The notes beneath the pieces are model-generated. The model worked only from the letters and a program-made list of their open reading frames with translations, was not told the origin of the DNA and ran no database searches. A program made the position numbers and the translations under genes. A stretch of DNA of 64,000 bases from NCBI GenBank assembly GCA_963575645.1, contig OY754469.1, positions 42,180,753 through 42,244,752 of the forward strand, given 5' to 3'. Of the stretch, positions 1-10,877 are shown piece after piece (position 1 is the first letter of the stretch; each line of letters starts with the position of its first letter). Source of the stretch: Xanthostigma xanthostigma (Eukaryota; Arthropoda; Insecta; Raphidioptera; Raphidiidae).

Positions 1-437
1 AGTGATCATTTATGGGTTTTGTGTTACCGTAGAGTAAAAATGTTTTTTGGGTCTTTCTTGATAACATTTTAATAACTTCAGAAATTCATTTAAAAACTCA
101 TAAAAATGCACATCAAATATTCGTAAACTTTAAAGATTCAATTACACAAATGAACACAAAAATAAATTCCAAAAATATTTATTATTTATGAAACTATTTT
201 TCAATCGTTTCAATTTGTGGTTGCTGATAACATCTAGGCGATTTTTTTATATAAATATCGATAATAACGGCTTTAAGTCCATATAAAACGACTTTAAATA
301 ATAGAACTATTAATAAGGCAACAAGAATCCTTTGACAGGAATCTTGTTACGAGTCCAAATATTAACCGAGGTAAAATAATATCAATTTATGAGCATAAAA
401 AAAATATTTTTGAAATATTTATTAAAAATAATTGTTC
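1..437. other. AT-rich stretch, nothing recognised
   Basis: No open frame, RNA gene or repeat end was recognised here. The base composition is strongly AT-rich like the rest of the window. Confidence 0.5.
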
Positions 438-812
438 AAATAAATAAAATTGTCGACCAATGTTTTTCAATATTACAAAAGATGACTTTTCGATCCGGAT
501 TTGGATCTTCTTCAGATTTAAGAAATAATCTAAAAAATATAACAAATTAATTATAATTGAATGAAGTTAATTAATTATCGAAAATTAATTATCTTCATTC
601 AATTGTAAAATAAGTAGATATATACTACGTAATTAATTTTTTATATTTTTTAGATTATTTCTTAAATCTGAAGAAGATCCAATCCGGATCGAAACGTCAT
701 CTTTTGTAATATTGATTTATAATTTTATTTTTTGTCAATATATAGTCTGAAAAAAATTGGTAGATTATTTTATTTATTTGAAGAGTTCTATTCAGACATT
801 AATCAAAGATTT
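438..812. repeat. Palindromic repeat with hammerhead-like motif, copy A
   Basis: The two halves are inverted copies: AAATTGTCGACCAAT then a motif containing GATCCGGATTTGGATC on the left, and CTGAAGAAGATCC...GGATCGAAACG then ATTGGTAGAT on the right. The right flank GAGTTCTATTCAGAC recurs beside most other copies. The right motif (668-699) reads CTGAAGA, a 5-bp hairpin GATCC/GGATC, then GAAACGTCA; the left one (483-515, minus strand) has GAAAAG instead. Related copies lie near 5996, 6932, 8975, 33597, 50285 and 60450. A Penelope-like element remnant is the best guess for its origin. Confidence 0.75.
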
Positions 813-1273
813 AAAAATAATTGTCTTGAAAAAATATGGATAATTATACACTGTTGATATTTCAAAAAATATGTTTAGATGCTATGACTGCAAACATGGA
901 GACAGAAAAGCTCAACAAAAAATCAGTGTTTTCACGTTCGTTCTTAGCTTTATATACTTAAACGTATAGTTTTTTCATATGTGCAGTACTTAATTTGTAT
1001 ATGTAATGTTTGTAGTACGTTGTAGTTCCTTCTTTGCTCTCCTCGTAGTCCGTATTATTCTATTATTATTATTCTCTTTACCGTTTGCGTAATAATATAA
1101 TGGTTACGCAGCCATGAGTCTGTAAACAGAGCTTTGTGGTTGTTCCAGTTCTATACCTACGTAACTCCACACAACCATTATAGTGGTTAATTCTACGTAC
1201 TTTCATCCATCATAAACAGTTTTTAGAAAATAACACCTAAACTTTTAAATTTATCTCAAAACTCTATAACCAC
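813..1273. other. No feature recognised
   Basis: AT-rich sequence with no frame of note, lying between the palindromic repeat and the left target duplication of the SINE. Confidence 0.4.
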
Positions 1274-1292
1274 ATATCAGAAATAAAATTAA
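1274..1292. repeat. SINE target-site duplication, left
   Basis: This 19-bp sequence is repeated exactly at 1683-1701 and brackets the SINE. Confidence 0.9.
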
Positions 1293-1682
1293 TAATACTA
1301 ATAATGCGTTTAACGTCCGTTTCTCGACTTTGTCATAACAGACCCCATTCGCACCATTACTATTTCACGTTATTTTCTACAATTTTTAAACTACAATTTA
1401 ATTAATAGCAATGGGCGAATGACGGAATTTTTAGGAAATTTGGATAAGGTAGGCAAATTTTGAGCATAGAAGTTTGACAGGTAATCGGCCATGGCCTTGA
1501 ATAATGAACCATCTCGATATTTATCTGGAATTGTTGAGGGAAACCATGGAAAACCTCAACAAGATGACCGTTTCTCAGCGAGAGGCAGTGGGAAAAACTC
1601 CCAGCCACATCTGCCCTCGCCGGAATTCGAACCCGGTACTTCCCGAGTCTAGTGCTCTCACCGCTACTCCATCCCGCTCGGT
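1293..1682 (-). mobile_element. Full-length tRNA-derived SINE
   Basis: Read on the minus strand the element starts with a tRNA-like head that has an A-box-like block and a clear B box (GGGTTCGAATTCC, 1622-1634). It continues into a unique body of about 300 bp and ends in an ATT/TTA-rich tail at 1293-1306. It is bounded by a perfect 19-bp direct repeat, ATATCAGAAATAAAATTAA, at 1274-1292 and 1683-1701, which is the target-site duplication expected of LINE-driven retroposition. SINEs of this kind are transcribed by RNA polymerase III from the internal A and B boxes. Parts of the same family occur at 32638-33305 and 60243-60440. The perfect duplication suggests a fairly recent insertion. Confidence 0.9.
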
Positions 1683-1701
1683 ATATCAGAAATAAAATTA
1701 A
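1683..1701. repeat. SINE target-site duplication, right
   Basis: Exact copy of 1274-1292, beginning directly at the tRNA-like head of the SINE. Confidence 0.9.
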
Positions 1702-2227
1702 CAACTTTAATTATTTATTAAAATTAGCTGTGCCAAGAAATTAAATGGTAACCAAACCAATTTTTCTTTATTAATACATTATACTATCAAAATTCAAATT
1801 TCATTAGAAAACTCGATGGGTGAAGATCGAGCCAAATCGGGATCTTGTACAATAAGTACAGTAAAATTTGTTCTTTATTTTTTGCAGAGTGCATAGATAA
1901 ATATTGTAGTCGTTGTAACAACAAATGGCCAACTGAATCTCTGTTGTGATCCACGCGCCTACTAGAGGGTTTAATGCACATGTTATTGCAGTTCTGATTG
2001 CATTCTAGTCAGTCATCAGTAGCGCTGAAGCCGCGGAGTGCCCCCGTGAATTCAAACAGGCGGGCACGACGGCGGCGGCTTGTAATCCGCTAATGCCCAC
2101 TTAATGATGACAAACCATACTCCTACAGTAATGTCGAAGTAGGTACTGACTGTCGCTACTCGCTATACGTACAGTTTGGACGAGACAGCATGCCAATTTA
2201 TTGAAGTAAAACTTCTTTAGGCACGCT
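1702..2227. other. No feature recognised
   Basis: Mixed composition. The part from about 2010 to 2100 is richer in GC (CCGCGGAGTGCC, GGCGGCGGCTTG) but I find no frame or repeat partner for it in this window. Confidence 0.35.
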
Positions 2228-2362
2228 TGACTTGGGCAGTAAGCTGGTAAATGCCTGACGAAAGCGTTTACGGAAGTGCATCATCGGACGAGGCGAACGG
2301 TGCGTGATCGTTCGAGGCGAACGGTAGTTGAGAGGGAGATATAAGTTAGTGAAGATATAGTA
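2228..2362. repeat. Dispersed repeat fragment
   Basis: Blocks such as GACTTGGGCAGTAAGCT, ATGCCTGACGA, GGACGAGGCGAACGGT and GGGAGATATAAGTTAGTG recur, inverted, at about 10070-10192. The family is not identified; it is probably a transposon fragment. Confidence 0.6.
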
Positions 2363-2382
2363 AGAGAGAGAATATTTAGCAG

Positions 2383-2851
2383 GCTATGTATGTATGTTTG
2401 TATTTACGGATGTTCCACCGTAGCGTCTAAACTATTCATCCGATTTTGATAAATAAGGTGTCAATCGATTCGTTATTATGGCCCGGGTAAAGTATAGGCT
2501 TATTTATTTTTGAATTTCGGTCCCAGAGGGGAGCAAATTCAAAACAAATAATAAATAAGTAAAAAAAAATATGTTCCAAAAAACTAAAACCCGACTACTG
2601 AAAAGTATGAAACAAAAAAATATTCTCATCTGAGGATAGCCGTGGTCGTATGCCATCTCATATAATTATGAGGCCTCTCTAGATGTACAGCGTGATGCAC
2701 TTAGCTCTAGAGCTTATGATCGCTTACTACTGTTAAAATGTACTGTTTTGTTAGGGTAGATGGCATATTGCCACGGCTATCTTCAGATGAGAATATTTTC
2801 TTGTTTCATACTTTTCAGTAGTCGGGTTTTAGTTTTTGAACTTATTTTTTT
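2383..2851 (+). mobile_element. Foldback element (CCGACTACTG family), copy 1
   Basis: A head with GTTTGTATTTACGGATGTTC and CATCCGATTTTGATAAATAA leads into a palindrome whose left arm contains ACTAAAACCCGACTACTG at about 2583 and whose right arm ends CAGTAGTCGGGTTTTAGT at about 2834. Inside the arms, GATAGCCGTGGTCGTATGCC pairs with GGCATATTGCCACGGCTATC. Copies with the same head-plus-palindrome order occur at 4722-5222 and 53378-55400, so the parts belong to one non-autonomous element. This copy lacks the first ~25 bp (ACCCGACTATGGCGAAG) seen in copy 2. Confidence 0.7.
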
Positions 2852-2923
2852 GGCCTCAAATCCTGTATGTTAATTCATTGAAGTTACCGTGGTGACACTA
2901 TAATTACAATAAGAATGTCGCTT

Positions 2924-4161
2924 TTAAGGAGGTTGAGCCGTTTTACGAAGATAATGAAAAAAAATCTGAAATAAAGTTTTTTTAATAGATTTTTTTATAC
3001 CAAAATTTTCTGTAAAAAATCCAAAATCATTAGGAGATTTATAAAGTCAAAATTAAAAAAAAACTTTTACATGTAGTCTTATGGAAAATATTGTAACGAT
3101 TCAAAACTTTTAGATTACATTGTACGCAGTTTAGAGGTAATAATTAGAATTGGGTATTTACTATACTTGTCTATTTGTTTTGTCACGGCGCGTGTCAATT
3201 TTGGTTTTGGCATGTTGAACGACGCAGTGAAATAAAGAAAAAAATATGTTTTTTGTCTGAAAAAAGGCAGTAGGTTTTAAAAGGTTGAAATAGAATGTAT
3301 TAAAATAAGCTGTGAAAAAGTGCTGAAATATTTCTTTTAAATCACATCAGGGAGAATCTGGAGTACTTGGTGATCTACCGATCCAAATTTCTTTCTGCAT
3401 GTGTCGTTTAATTGATTATTTTTCACTTTGTCAATGCCAATCACATTAAGATATCAGAAATTTTCTGTGTGTACATTCTAAGATATCTTGTTCACAACAA
3501 TTTTATAATAAAACATTCAAAATAAATATTTTAAATTGTTTATTAATTTTATTAAAATTTATTTTAAATTATATTACGAGACGATTACGTGAGCTTATCC
3601 GAAAAAGTCCAAAGCTAATCGTTTCAATATGTCAACCTGTTCATTTTAATTTTTTGCAAATAACCAAATAATGTCTGCAGTTCCGAAAACTAACTATGTA
3701 AAGCATCGATGTCTTACGCATATTTTAATATTTTTTCCGATTTAATTAAGAGACTTTTAATCAATAAAAAAAATTATTACACCTTAGCCCTTTTTGATTA
3801 TGGACTTTTATTCTTCACAGTTTTAACAATTTTAACTGAATTTTCAACTTTTTAATGATTTAATTTTAATTTTTATTACTTCTAATTTCTTTTTTTAATT
3901 ATTTACTGCAAAAAATATGTAAAATACAGATATTTACATAAATTTATTTTTTCTAACCTAACTTTGTACAAAAAATTCACAAGTTAGTCCATTAAGTAAA
4001 ATACTGAAATAATTAATTAATATTAAAAAAATTATTTATTTATGACAATAATTTATTGGTATCATCGACTTACACCTTTTTGTAAAAATTTATTATGGAA
4101 AAGTTCCCATTTAGAATTCGACTAACTTTTGATTGAGACTGCAACGGATCAACCTCCTTAA
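2924..4161. mobile_element. TTAAGGAGGTTGA-ended element, copy 1, with insert
   Basis: Terminal inverted repeats TTAAGGAGGTTGAGCCGTT on the left and AACGGATCAACCTCCTTAA on the right bound the element. Copies at 39905-40599 (inverted) and 41131-41849 are about 700 bp long; this one is 1.24 kb because of an insert at 3092-3626. All three copies are bounded by TTAA, so either TTAA is the duplicated target, as for piggyBac, or the terminal repeat itself starts TTAA or TAA. No transposase frame is present. Confidence 0.8.
3092..3626. mobile_element. TG...CA insert, probable solo LTR
   Basis: Comparison with the copy at 41131 shows the host sequence GGAAAATATGTCAA interrupted here. The insert starts TGTAACGATT, ends AATCGTTTCA and is flanked by the 4-bp duplication ATAT (3088-3091 and 3627-3630). 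TG...CA ends, a 4-bp duplication, a length near 535 bp and internal AATAAA signals fit a solo LTR. The 10-bp inverted ends with one mismatch would also allow a small DNA transposon. No coding sequence is present. Confidence 0.6.
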
Positions 4162-4721
4162 GTTAAAATAATTGTCACATATAATAATTAAGAACGTAGA
4201 AATGAAGTATGGTTGTGTGTTCGACTGATCAAATGTATTTTCCAGTATACAAATAAAGCGGCGTGTTATAATTATGGCTATCAATGGATTGATCATAGTC
4301 AGGCGCCGTCGGTCGAGGCACGTGGCTCAAAACCACAAAGAGAGAGGCCGGAGCGCTGACGACTGCGACCGTGGCTTCTCTATGTATACACACATCACCC
4401 AACGACCACCCTCTCCATACATAATTCGCCCCCAATATCAATACTCTTTATACATATATGAGTATAGCGCTCCAACTCACAAAACAACCGTCGATTGCAA
4501 TTTGTTTTTTTTCGCTTCACCGATTTCAAAATGAACCGACTCTAATATAAAGGGACATTGTGCTTTTGTTTCTATTTTGTTTTCTCTAAGGAAATGAACT
4601 TATTACCGTAGCTTTTTAAAATGAGCAAATATTGACAGTGATTTCATCTTACAAAGCTTGGGTTTTTAATTTTTATGAACTAATTGTGTTTGCAATAACG
4701 GCACTTTGATATACTCTTTTT
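4162..4721. other. No feature recognised
   Basis: The segment 4290-4440 is richer in GC and holds short overlapping frames of 61-86 codons on both strands. None resembles a known protein and I do not call them genes. Confidence 0.35.
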
Positions 4722-5222
4722 ACCCGACTATGGCGAAGCCAAAAGGAAGGGTTATGAGTTTAGCAGTCTATGTATGAATGTTTGTATTTACGGATGTTCC
4801 ACCGTAGCGCCTAAACTATTCATCCGATTTTGATAAATAAGGTGTCAATAGATTCGTTATTATGGCCGGGTAACATAGGAGACATTTATTGTTGAATTTT
4901 GGTCCCAGAGGGGAGACAATTGAAAACCAATAAAAAATAAGTTAAAAAAAAATAAATTCGAAAACTAAAACCCGACTACTGAAAAGTATGAAACAAAAAA
5001 TATTCTCTTCTGAGATTAGCCGTGGTCGTCTGCCATCTCGTATATATGAGGCCCATCTAGATTTATAGCGTGATGCATTTTGCTCTATAATCTATATGAT
5101 CGCTTACTACTGTTAAAATGTAATGTTTTATTAGGGTAGATGGCATACGACCACGGCTATTCTCAGATGAGAATATTTTCTTGTTTCATACTTTTCAGTA
5201 GTCAGGTCTTAGTTTTTAAACT
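4722..5222 (+). mobile_element. Foldback element (CCGACTACTG family), copy 2
   Basis: Complete head TTTTTACCCGACTATGGCG followed by the same palindrome as at 2383-2851 (left arm near 4968, right arm ending near 5215). The central block CGCTTACTACTGTTAAAATG is shared with copies 1 and 3. It is the best-preserved copy. Confidence 0.75.
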
Positions 5223-5995
5223 TTTTTTTATAAATGAAATTATAATTTTTACTTTGTTTCTGGTCAATAATCAAAAATATTACACTGATGTACACAAAAA
5301 ATATTCTGTTCGCGAATTATAAATATAAAAATGTTTGTGATAAAAACATAAAATTAATATCTTGATTCCTGAATGCAATTTGTAAAGATTGTTATCTATA
5401 TAGTAAATAAATTCATCATTAATTATAAAAAAGATCTTCTTTTAATGAATTTCTATTTCGTAATAAAACAAGTAAGCCAGGTGTACCACATAATATTTTA
5501 TATAATATCTAAAAGATTGCTAAATTATGTGAAAAGCAAATATTCGCGTTTATCGTCCATGAAGGATAGTGTCATTTTTTACACGATATAGCGTTATTTT
5601 CTTGGGATGTATATCATATAAAATAGCAGAAATAGAATAAATAAGCCATTCATTTTCACACAAGTCACTTATAATTACAGTATATTTTATTAATGACTAG
5701 TGACTAGTTGGTTAACATCCTACATTCAAACTATGCAATAGTTTTATATCAATGTATTTTAATGGATGAATTTGCAACGGAAGTTAGCATAATGGTGCGT
5801 ATTTATGAATTAAAACTACTATAGTCTAGTTGTCGAGAGAATCGAATAACGCAACTGACTTGATCACCGGAATCGATAATTTCGACAAATATATTTATTA
5901 GTAGCAAGTGTCTTGATCGATGATTAATGCTGTAGAAAGAGGCTGGCGATTAATAGAGTCGGTACTCATCGATTTTCAACTGATTTGTCATAAAA
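5223..5995. other. AT-rich, no feature recognised
   Basis: Frames of 60-72 codons here are lysine- and isoleucine-rich as expected by chance in AT-rich DNA. No repeat ends were recognised. Confidence 0.4.
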
Positions 5996-6262
5996 TTCAA
6001 ATCTTTGATTAACGTCTGAATAGAACTCTTCAAATAAATAAAATTGTCGACCAATTAATTTTTCATAATTTTGTGTTAATTAACTTCTGCGTTTTATTAT
6101 AAAATAAGTAGATTTTACTAATTATTTTTTTATATTTTTAGATATTTCTGAAGAAGATCTAAACCCAGATCGAAACGTCATATATTGTTTTATTGATTTA
6201 TATTTTATTTTTGTCAATATATTGTCTGAAAAAAATTGGTCTACAATTTTATTTATTTGAAG
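5996..6262. repeat. Palindromic hammerhead-like repeat, copy B
   Basis: The left flank is the inverted GTCTGAATAGAACTCTTC block, followed by AAATTGTCGACCAAT. The motif at 6148-6180 reads CTGAAGA, then GATCT/AGATC, then GAAACGTCA. Compared with GATCC/GGATC in copy A both sides of the last base pair have changed (C-G to T-A), which keeps the stem. The left arm has lost its motif. Confidence 0.7.
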
Positions 6263-6680
6263 ATTTGTCATAATTTCAAGTTTTTAGACCTTATAATTTT
6301 CACGCGCAAAGTGTCTCCTCCGACGCCACTCAGTCAATGGAAAAATACGTTTAACAACTTTCAATCTCAAATTAAGATTTTTTCTGATTGGTCCTTGGTT
6401 TCCACAAAGTGAGGATAACGGAGAATATAAAATGACATGAATCGATTTCGAGATGAGTTCTACTGTAGATCGCAAATTTTAATCTTACTTACTGCTAACT
6501 TTTCAAGAAGATATTCTTAATTTCAGAAACAATACGATAGGCTTGGAAGATGAGAATAATTTCAAAACGGTATAGCGACTATTTTGATTACAATTTGTGT
6601 AAGTCTATTTACTAATTCTAATAGTCACCATTCAAATCACTCAGAGAGCTTTAAAATAAAAGTACTATTACGATGTAGGA
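6263..6680. other. No feature recognised
   Basis: Nothing beyond a 63-codon frame on the minus strand with no recognisable similarity. Confidence 0.35.
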
Positions 6681-6728
6681 AGGTTTTGGTTGAGGATCAT
6701 AAATAAGCTTTACTAATGTTACGCTAGT

Positions 6729-6767
6729 GGCCAACGTTTCGAAAAATCTATTTTCATCTTCAGGGCC
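6729..6767 (-). ncRNA. Hammerhead-ribozyme-like motif
   Basis: On the minus strand: GGCC, CTGAAGA, a stem GAAAA/TTTTC, then GAAAC, GTT, GGCC. This has the hammerhead order of core CTGANGA, stem II, GAAA, cleavage triplet, with a 4-bp stem I (GGCC/GGCC). Stem III is reduced to a possible C-G pair with no loop, so self-cleavage as a monomer is doubtful. Hammerheads of this type are known from Penelope-like elements. Confidence 0.45.
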
Positions 6768-6827
6768 TCAAGCTGGTCAAAAGGTGGTAAATTGTTCTAC
6801 TACCTTTTGACCAGTTTGAATTTGAAA

Positions 6828-6864
6828 ACTCTAAAGATGATACAAAACGTATCGAAACGTCAGT
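6828..6864 (+). ncRNA. Hammerhead-ribozyme-like motif
   Basis: Order ACT, CTAAAGA, stem II GATAC/GTATC, GAAAC, GTC, AGT. Stem II is perfect and differs in sequence from its partner at 6729-6767; stem I is 3 bp. The core carries one change (CTAAAGA for CTGANGA). No stem III loop is visible. Confidence 0.4.
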
Positions 6865-6931
6865 ATATTAAATGCAAGTTTAATAAATTTCAGTATTGCT
6901 TCATTTTCGATCCTTATGCCACGGATTTTTT

Positions 6932-7196
6932 TCCAAATAAATAAAATTATCGACCAATTTTTCAGACAATATAAAAATAATTCATAATTAATTTTGAAAA
7001 AAATTCTATAAAAAGCAAATTATATTTAATTATTAATTATTTTTATATTTTTAGATCAATTCTGAAGAAGATCCAAATCCAGATTGAAACGTTAATGTAT
7101 TAATTTTATATTGTTTGTTAATATATTGTCTGAAAAATTGGTCGATAATTTTATTTATTGAAGAGTTCTAATCAGACGTTAATCAAAGATTTGAAT
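6932..7196. repeat. Palindromic hammerhead-like repeat, copy C
   Basis: AAATTATCGACCAATTTTTC on the left and its inverse near 7130-7150, with the GAGTTCTAATCAGACGTTAA flank to 7196. The motif at 7062-7094 is CTGAAGA, GATCC/AGATT (one mismatch), GAAACGTTA. The same TTATCGACCAA variant is found in the copy at 33597. Confidence 0.7.
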
Positions 7197-8974
7197 TTTT
7201 TCCAAATACCTTTCATTAACTTCAATGGATCACAGTTACTCTATTTATTGAATAGAGCCAAATTCAAAGAATTTTTATGTTTTTAAGTAGCAATCTTGTC
7301 AGCCCAACCTACTTTAATTAACGAAATTGAAGAAAATGAACATCGAGTGTCGATAGTAAATTTTTTTAAGTATCAGTAACTAAAACACATTTAAAACATT
7401 AATGTGGGAACGTCTTGCTATCGCAAGGTGTTCGGTTTCTTACCATCACCTATATATTAATGATAGATTCATATTAACTGGGTGGATACAGTATATTCCC
7501 TTCCCAAGTCAACACTATCTATTTCTCACTCCGCTGACATGTTTTAAATATAGACGCAAGTGTAAATTTTTTGCAAATATCAAAAGTTATATTTAGTTGG
7601 CAAATATCAGAAATAGATTTTAGCAAAGCGTATCACTGGTCTCTCTATGTATGAACTGCTACCATCGTCCGTTCCATGTAGATATTACGGCCTACTACAA
7701 TACCGAATCTCGGATTTACCTACATACCAAAAATCTGTGCTATTTCCTGTTATTGTGCATGTGACAACATTTTGAATGGGAAAACATGAGCAAGTAACTA
7801 CCACATTGCATCGAGATGTTTTTCATTCATAATTTACAATCAAGGAATACGATACATTGTAACGAATTACTTTATTTAGATTACCGTCTTCTACTGATTA
7901 AAAAACCGGCCTGACTGTTATTGCTCAATGAGTTAGAATTCCCCAAATCTTGAGAAAAAAATTAGGAGTAATAATTTTAAGGCACCAAAATTCATGTATT
8001 TTTAACAAACACCAAAATGTGAGTTATCTATCTTCTGATATTCTGCCACTTACTTACAGTTTATTGAAAATGTTTTAATAGTAATTTAAGTAAATTTTGA
8101 AGAGGTTACAAACTTGTTAAATAACTTTTTACCCATGTAATCTGGGGCAGCTTGGGACAGATGTAGCGTTCATCGAGGTAGGCAAATTGCATTTTTCGTT
8201 CTTGTGTACCCACGAAGTCTTTAATCAGGAGTCCTAGCTTCCCATGCTTGCTGTGTTTCGAGATGGACCGTTTTCTGGCGCACGCGAGATGGCGCTATTA
8301 TCATTACCTGGGAAAACTTCGGTTCTTTCCACCTGGTTTTGTCATAGTTACCAACGTTGTTTAACTTCACAGACACTACACACATGTAAGCCATGAACGT
8401 GTGTGCGTTAGCCAGTAGCTGACGCCATATTAGTTCATGCGACAGATATTGGTCCATCGCTACGCTCGAGCTGGTTCTCCTGGTTATAACTATGGCAGTC
8501 AGAGCTGTTTTCGAAGCGATTAATGTTTGATTAACTCCACAGTAAAGCTTTATTTAGATGTGGGTGCATAAAAAATTTGAGTATATTAACGTAATTATCC
8601 TGTAGATCAGCAGTACCTAAATTATGCTAATTTGATCAGAGTTTAAACATAATGAATAGGCATGGATATAAACACCAACAAGTGTAATATTATGTACTAA
8701 AAAAGTGAAACATTCAGTAAGAAATGATGCCCTGTATCGGATAATGTCCACCTGCTGTGAGATCTCGTGTTTCAAAAGATTCAGAAGTGGTGTATGTCTT
8801 TGACAAGAACTAAGTCGCGGCGTCAATCACATAATAAACTAATAGTAGCGGCAAGCGCATAAAACTGTGTATCAGTTCAGGGATGCGAAAAAACATCACA
8901 GGTAAAAAAAAATAAGTAAAAGTTACGTTGTATTCAACGAACACGCTTTTTCTAGAGGGTAATTATATATGTAC
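7197..8974. other. No gene recognised
   Basis: A 78-codon frame at 8221-8457 (minus strand) lies in a more balanced-composition block but shows no motif I know. Everything else is AT-rich and without frames or repeat ends. Confidence 0.35.
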
Positions 8975-9270
8975 AATAAATAAATAAAATTGTCGACCAA
9001 TTTTTTTCAGACTATATATTGACACAAAAAATAAATATATATACATGTTCATAGGCCCTGAAGATGAAAATAAATTTTTCGAAACGTTGGCTACTAGCGA
9101 AACATTGGTAAAGCTTATTTTATGATCTTCAACCAAAACCTTCTTTCATCTTATCACAAAAAATAAAATTATAAATCAATATTACAAAAGATGACGTTTC
9201 GATCTGGATTTGAATCTTCCTCTGAAATAATAATATTTAAAGAGTTCTATTCAGACGTTAATAGAAGATT
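8975..9270. repeat. Palindromic hammerhead-like repeat, copy D, composite
   Basis: The left part (AAATTGTCGACCAAT, 8989-9003) and right part (motif at 9193-9226, minus strand; then GAGTTCTATTCAGACGTTAA) belong to the first family. The middle (9054-9155) belongs to the family at 6684-6890. One family has therefore inserted into, or recombined with, the other. The right motif has a degenerate core. Confidence 0.6.
9054..9092 (+). ncRNA. Hammerhead-ribozyme-like motif
   Basis: Order GGCC, CTGAAGA, stem II GAAAA/TTTTC with loop TAAAT, GAAAC, GTT, GGC. Core and stem II match the motif at 6729-6767; stem I is GGCC/GGCT. Stem III is not resolvable. Confidence 0.45.
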
Positions 9271-10060
9271 ATTGTATGTATAATAAAATTGGTTTTTCTT
9301 TGAATTGGGCTTTCTGGGTCTCAAAGAATTTGGTTTAAACAGAATATATTTCTTTCCATGAGCTTGCAGGACATTTTTCAGACAATAAATATTTTCAGAC
9401 ATCTAAATATTTATATTAAATATGCAGCTGATAGAACTGCAAAGTTTCCTCTAAGCCGCGCACTAATTTTTCGTAAGTTGTGCAGTCGTTTTTGTATTCT
9501 GCGCACAATGGGCTTGTTCACCATTTTTTTAAAATTTCATTTTATAAAAGAATTGCTTCTAAAAATGGCAAAAATTCCTTTCTTGTTTGAGTGATATTAA
9601 AATGTAATGTTAAAGAAAATTTATAAAAAAAAACGAGTGTGCTTTAGACCACACGACTGAAGTATAACTTCTTTCCGCTATAATTTGTTATTATTCACCC
9701 GAAAATTTACACAATATGAACTTTAAAATGATTTTACAATTTTATTCACGTTAAACGTAAAATATTTAATGTATTGAAATAAATATTAATTTATAAAATT
9801 GTTCAAGAACGAAATGAACAGTCTAATGTAAGAAGAAAGAAATATAAACATAAAGATTATGAAAACAAAAGTAATACATTGCAATTACTTAGCTCTCGTT
9901 GGATTTTAAGCGTAAATCTTTATGAAAAATTATTTAAAGTAGGTTTACAAAATGTTTTTCTGTCACTTGATAGCGCCACTGGCAAATAAAGTATGTGTCA
10001 TTCTATTGTTAGTACTGCTTATATTTTCGGCCACCTGATGGCGCCACTACCCAGTAAAGT
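9271..10060. other. AT-rich, no feature recognised
   Basis: Holds a 78-codon frame at 9358-9594 with no recognisable domain. No RNA gene was seen. Confidence 0.35.
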
Positions 10061-10069
10061 ATTTGTCAT

Positions 10070-10192
10070 CCTCCTATTTTCACTAACTTATATCTCCCTA
10101 TCAACTTCCGTTCGCCTCGCCCGATCACACTTCGTAAATCTCTCGTCAGGCATTCACAAGCTTACTCCCCAAGTCAGGCACACTTTTACATA
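10070..10192. repeat. Dispersed repeat fragment, inverted partner of 2228-2362
   Basis: Shares, in inverse orientation, CACTAACTTATATCTCCC, CCGTTCGCCTCG, CTCTCGTCAGGCATT and CTTACTCCCCAAGTC with the block at 2228-2362. An 87-codon frame covering it is a chance reading of the repeat. Confidence 0.6.
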
Positions 10193-10869
10193 CTTTCATA
10201 TATACTTTTGCACCGCGCAGTCAGCGAAAATATTAGAGGGAACAGTGTTAGTGTAAGATAATTGATTCTATATTGAACTTATCCGGTATTGGCTGATATT
10301 CATAGTTGAAAACCGCGGATGTTAAACTAAAATGGCTATAGATGCAATATTCAGTCGTTTGAGAATTTCATTACCCCATCCCTGCCTGGTGTGAAACCAA
10401 CAGTTAAATGTGGGCGTTAAACTGAAAAATTATGCGTTATTTTTATGTAACTATACAAGCAATTTTATTATAAACATTTATAATAATTTTGTATATTATA
10501 GAGTGTAGGTGTTGGATGCGTGTTCGGTTTGTATTTAATATATTTTTTTCTGTCTTAAAATGAAATTACATGGTGCAAATTTTATGTGAAACATCATAAA
10601 ATATTATAATTTATTGCGTATTTTTTATTATATTAATCATAACATTTAATCTACTGAAATGTAAACTATAAAAAATAAAATTTGGAAATTATAATATTAA
10701 TAAAAGTTTAACCAAATGTTATTTTCTGTTAATGTTGTCATTATGCTGCCCTAATTTAGAGAGATGTTCCGGAACAGTAATAAGATCACAGAAAAGAATT
10801 TTGAAAAGAAAACTGTAGAATTATAGTCAAAGACATAATAGTATATAAATGGACCTTGCATTCCCTATG
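10193..10869. other. No feature recognised
   Basis: AT-rich sequence with no frame or repeat recognised, ending at the left target duplication of the next element. Confidence 0.35.
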
Positions 10870-10877
10870 TTAGCTGA

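Larger units (their letters stand above)
6684..6890. repeat. Second palindromic family with hammerhead-like motifs in both arms
   Basis: Two motifs face outward around a central short palindrome (CTGGTCAAAAGGTGGTAA / CTACCTTTTGACCAG). GGTTTTGGTTGAGGATCATA and AAATAAGCTTTACTAATGTT at the left recur, inverted, near 9100-9155. Confidence 0.6.

Noticed and set aside
8221-8457. 78-codon minus-strand frame in a less AT-rich block
   Set aside because: No domain or repeat relation recognised and no sign of a promoter or splice sites; left as unexplained.
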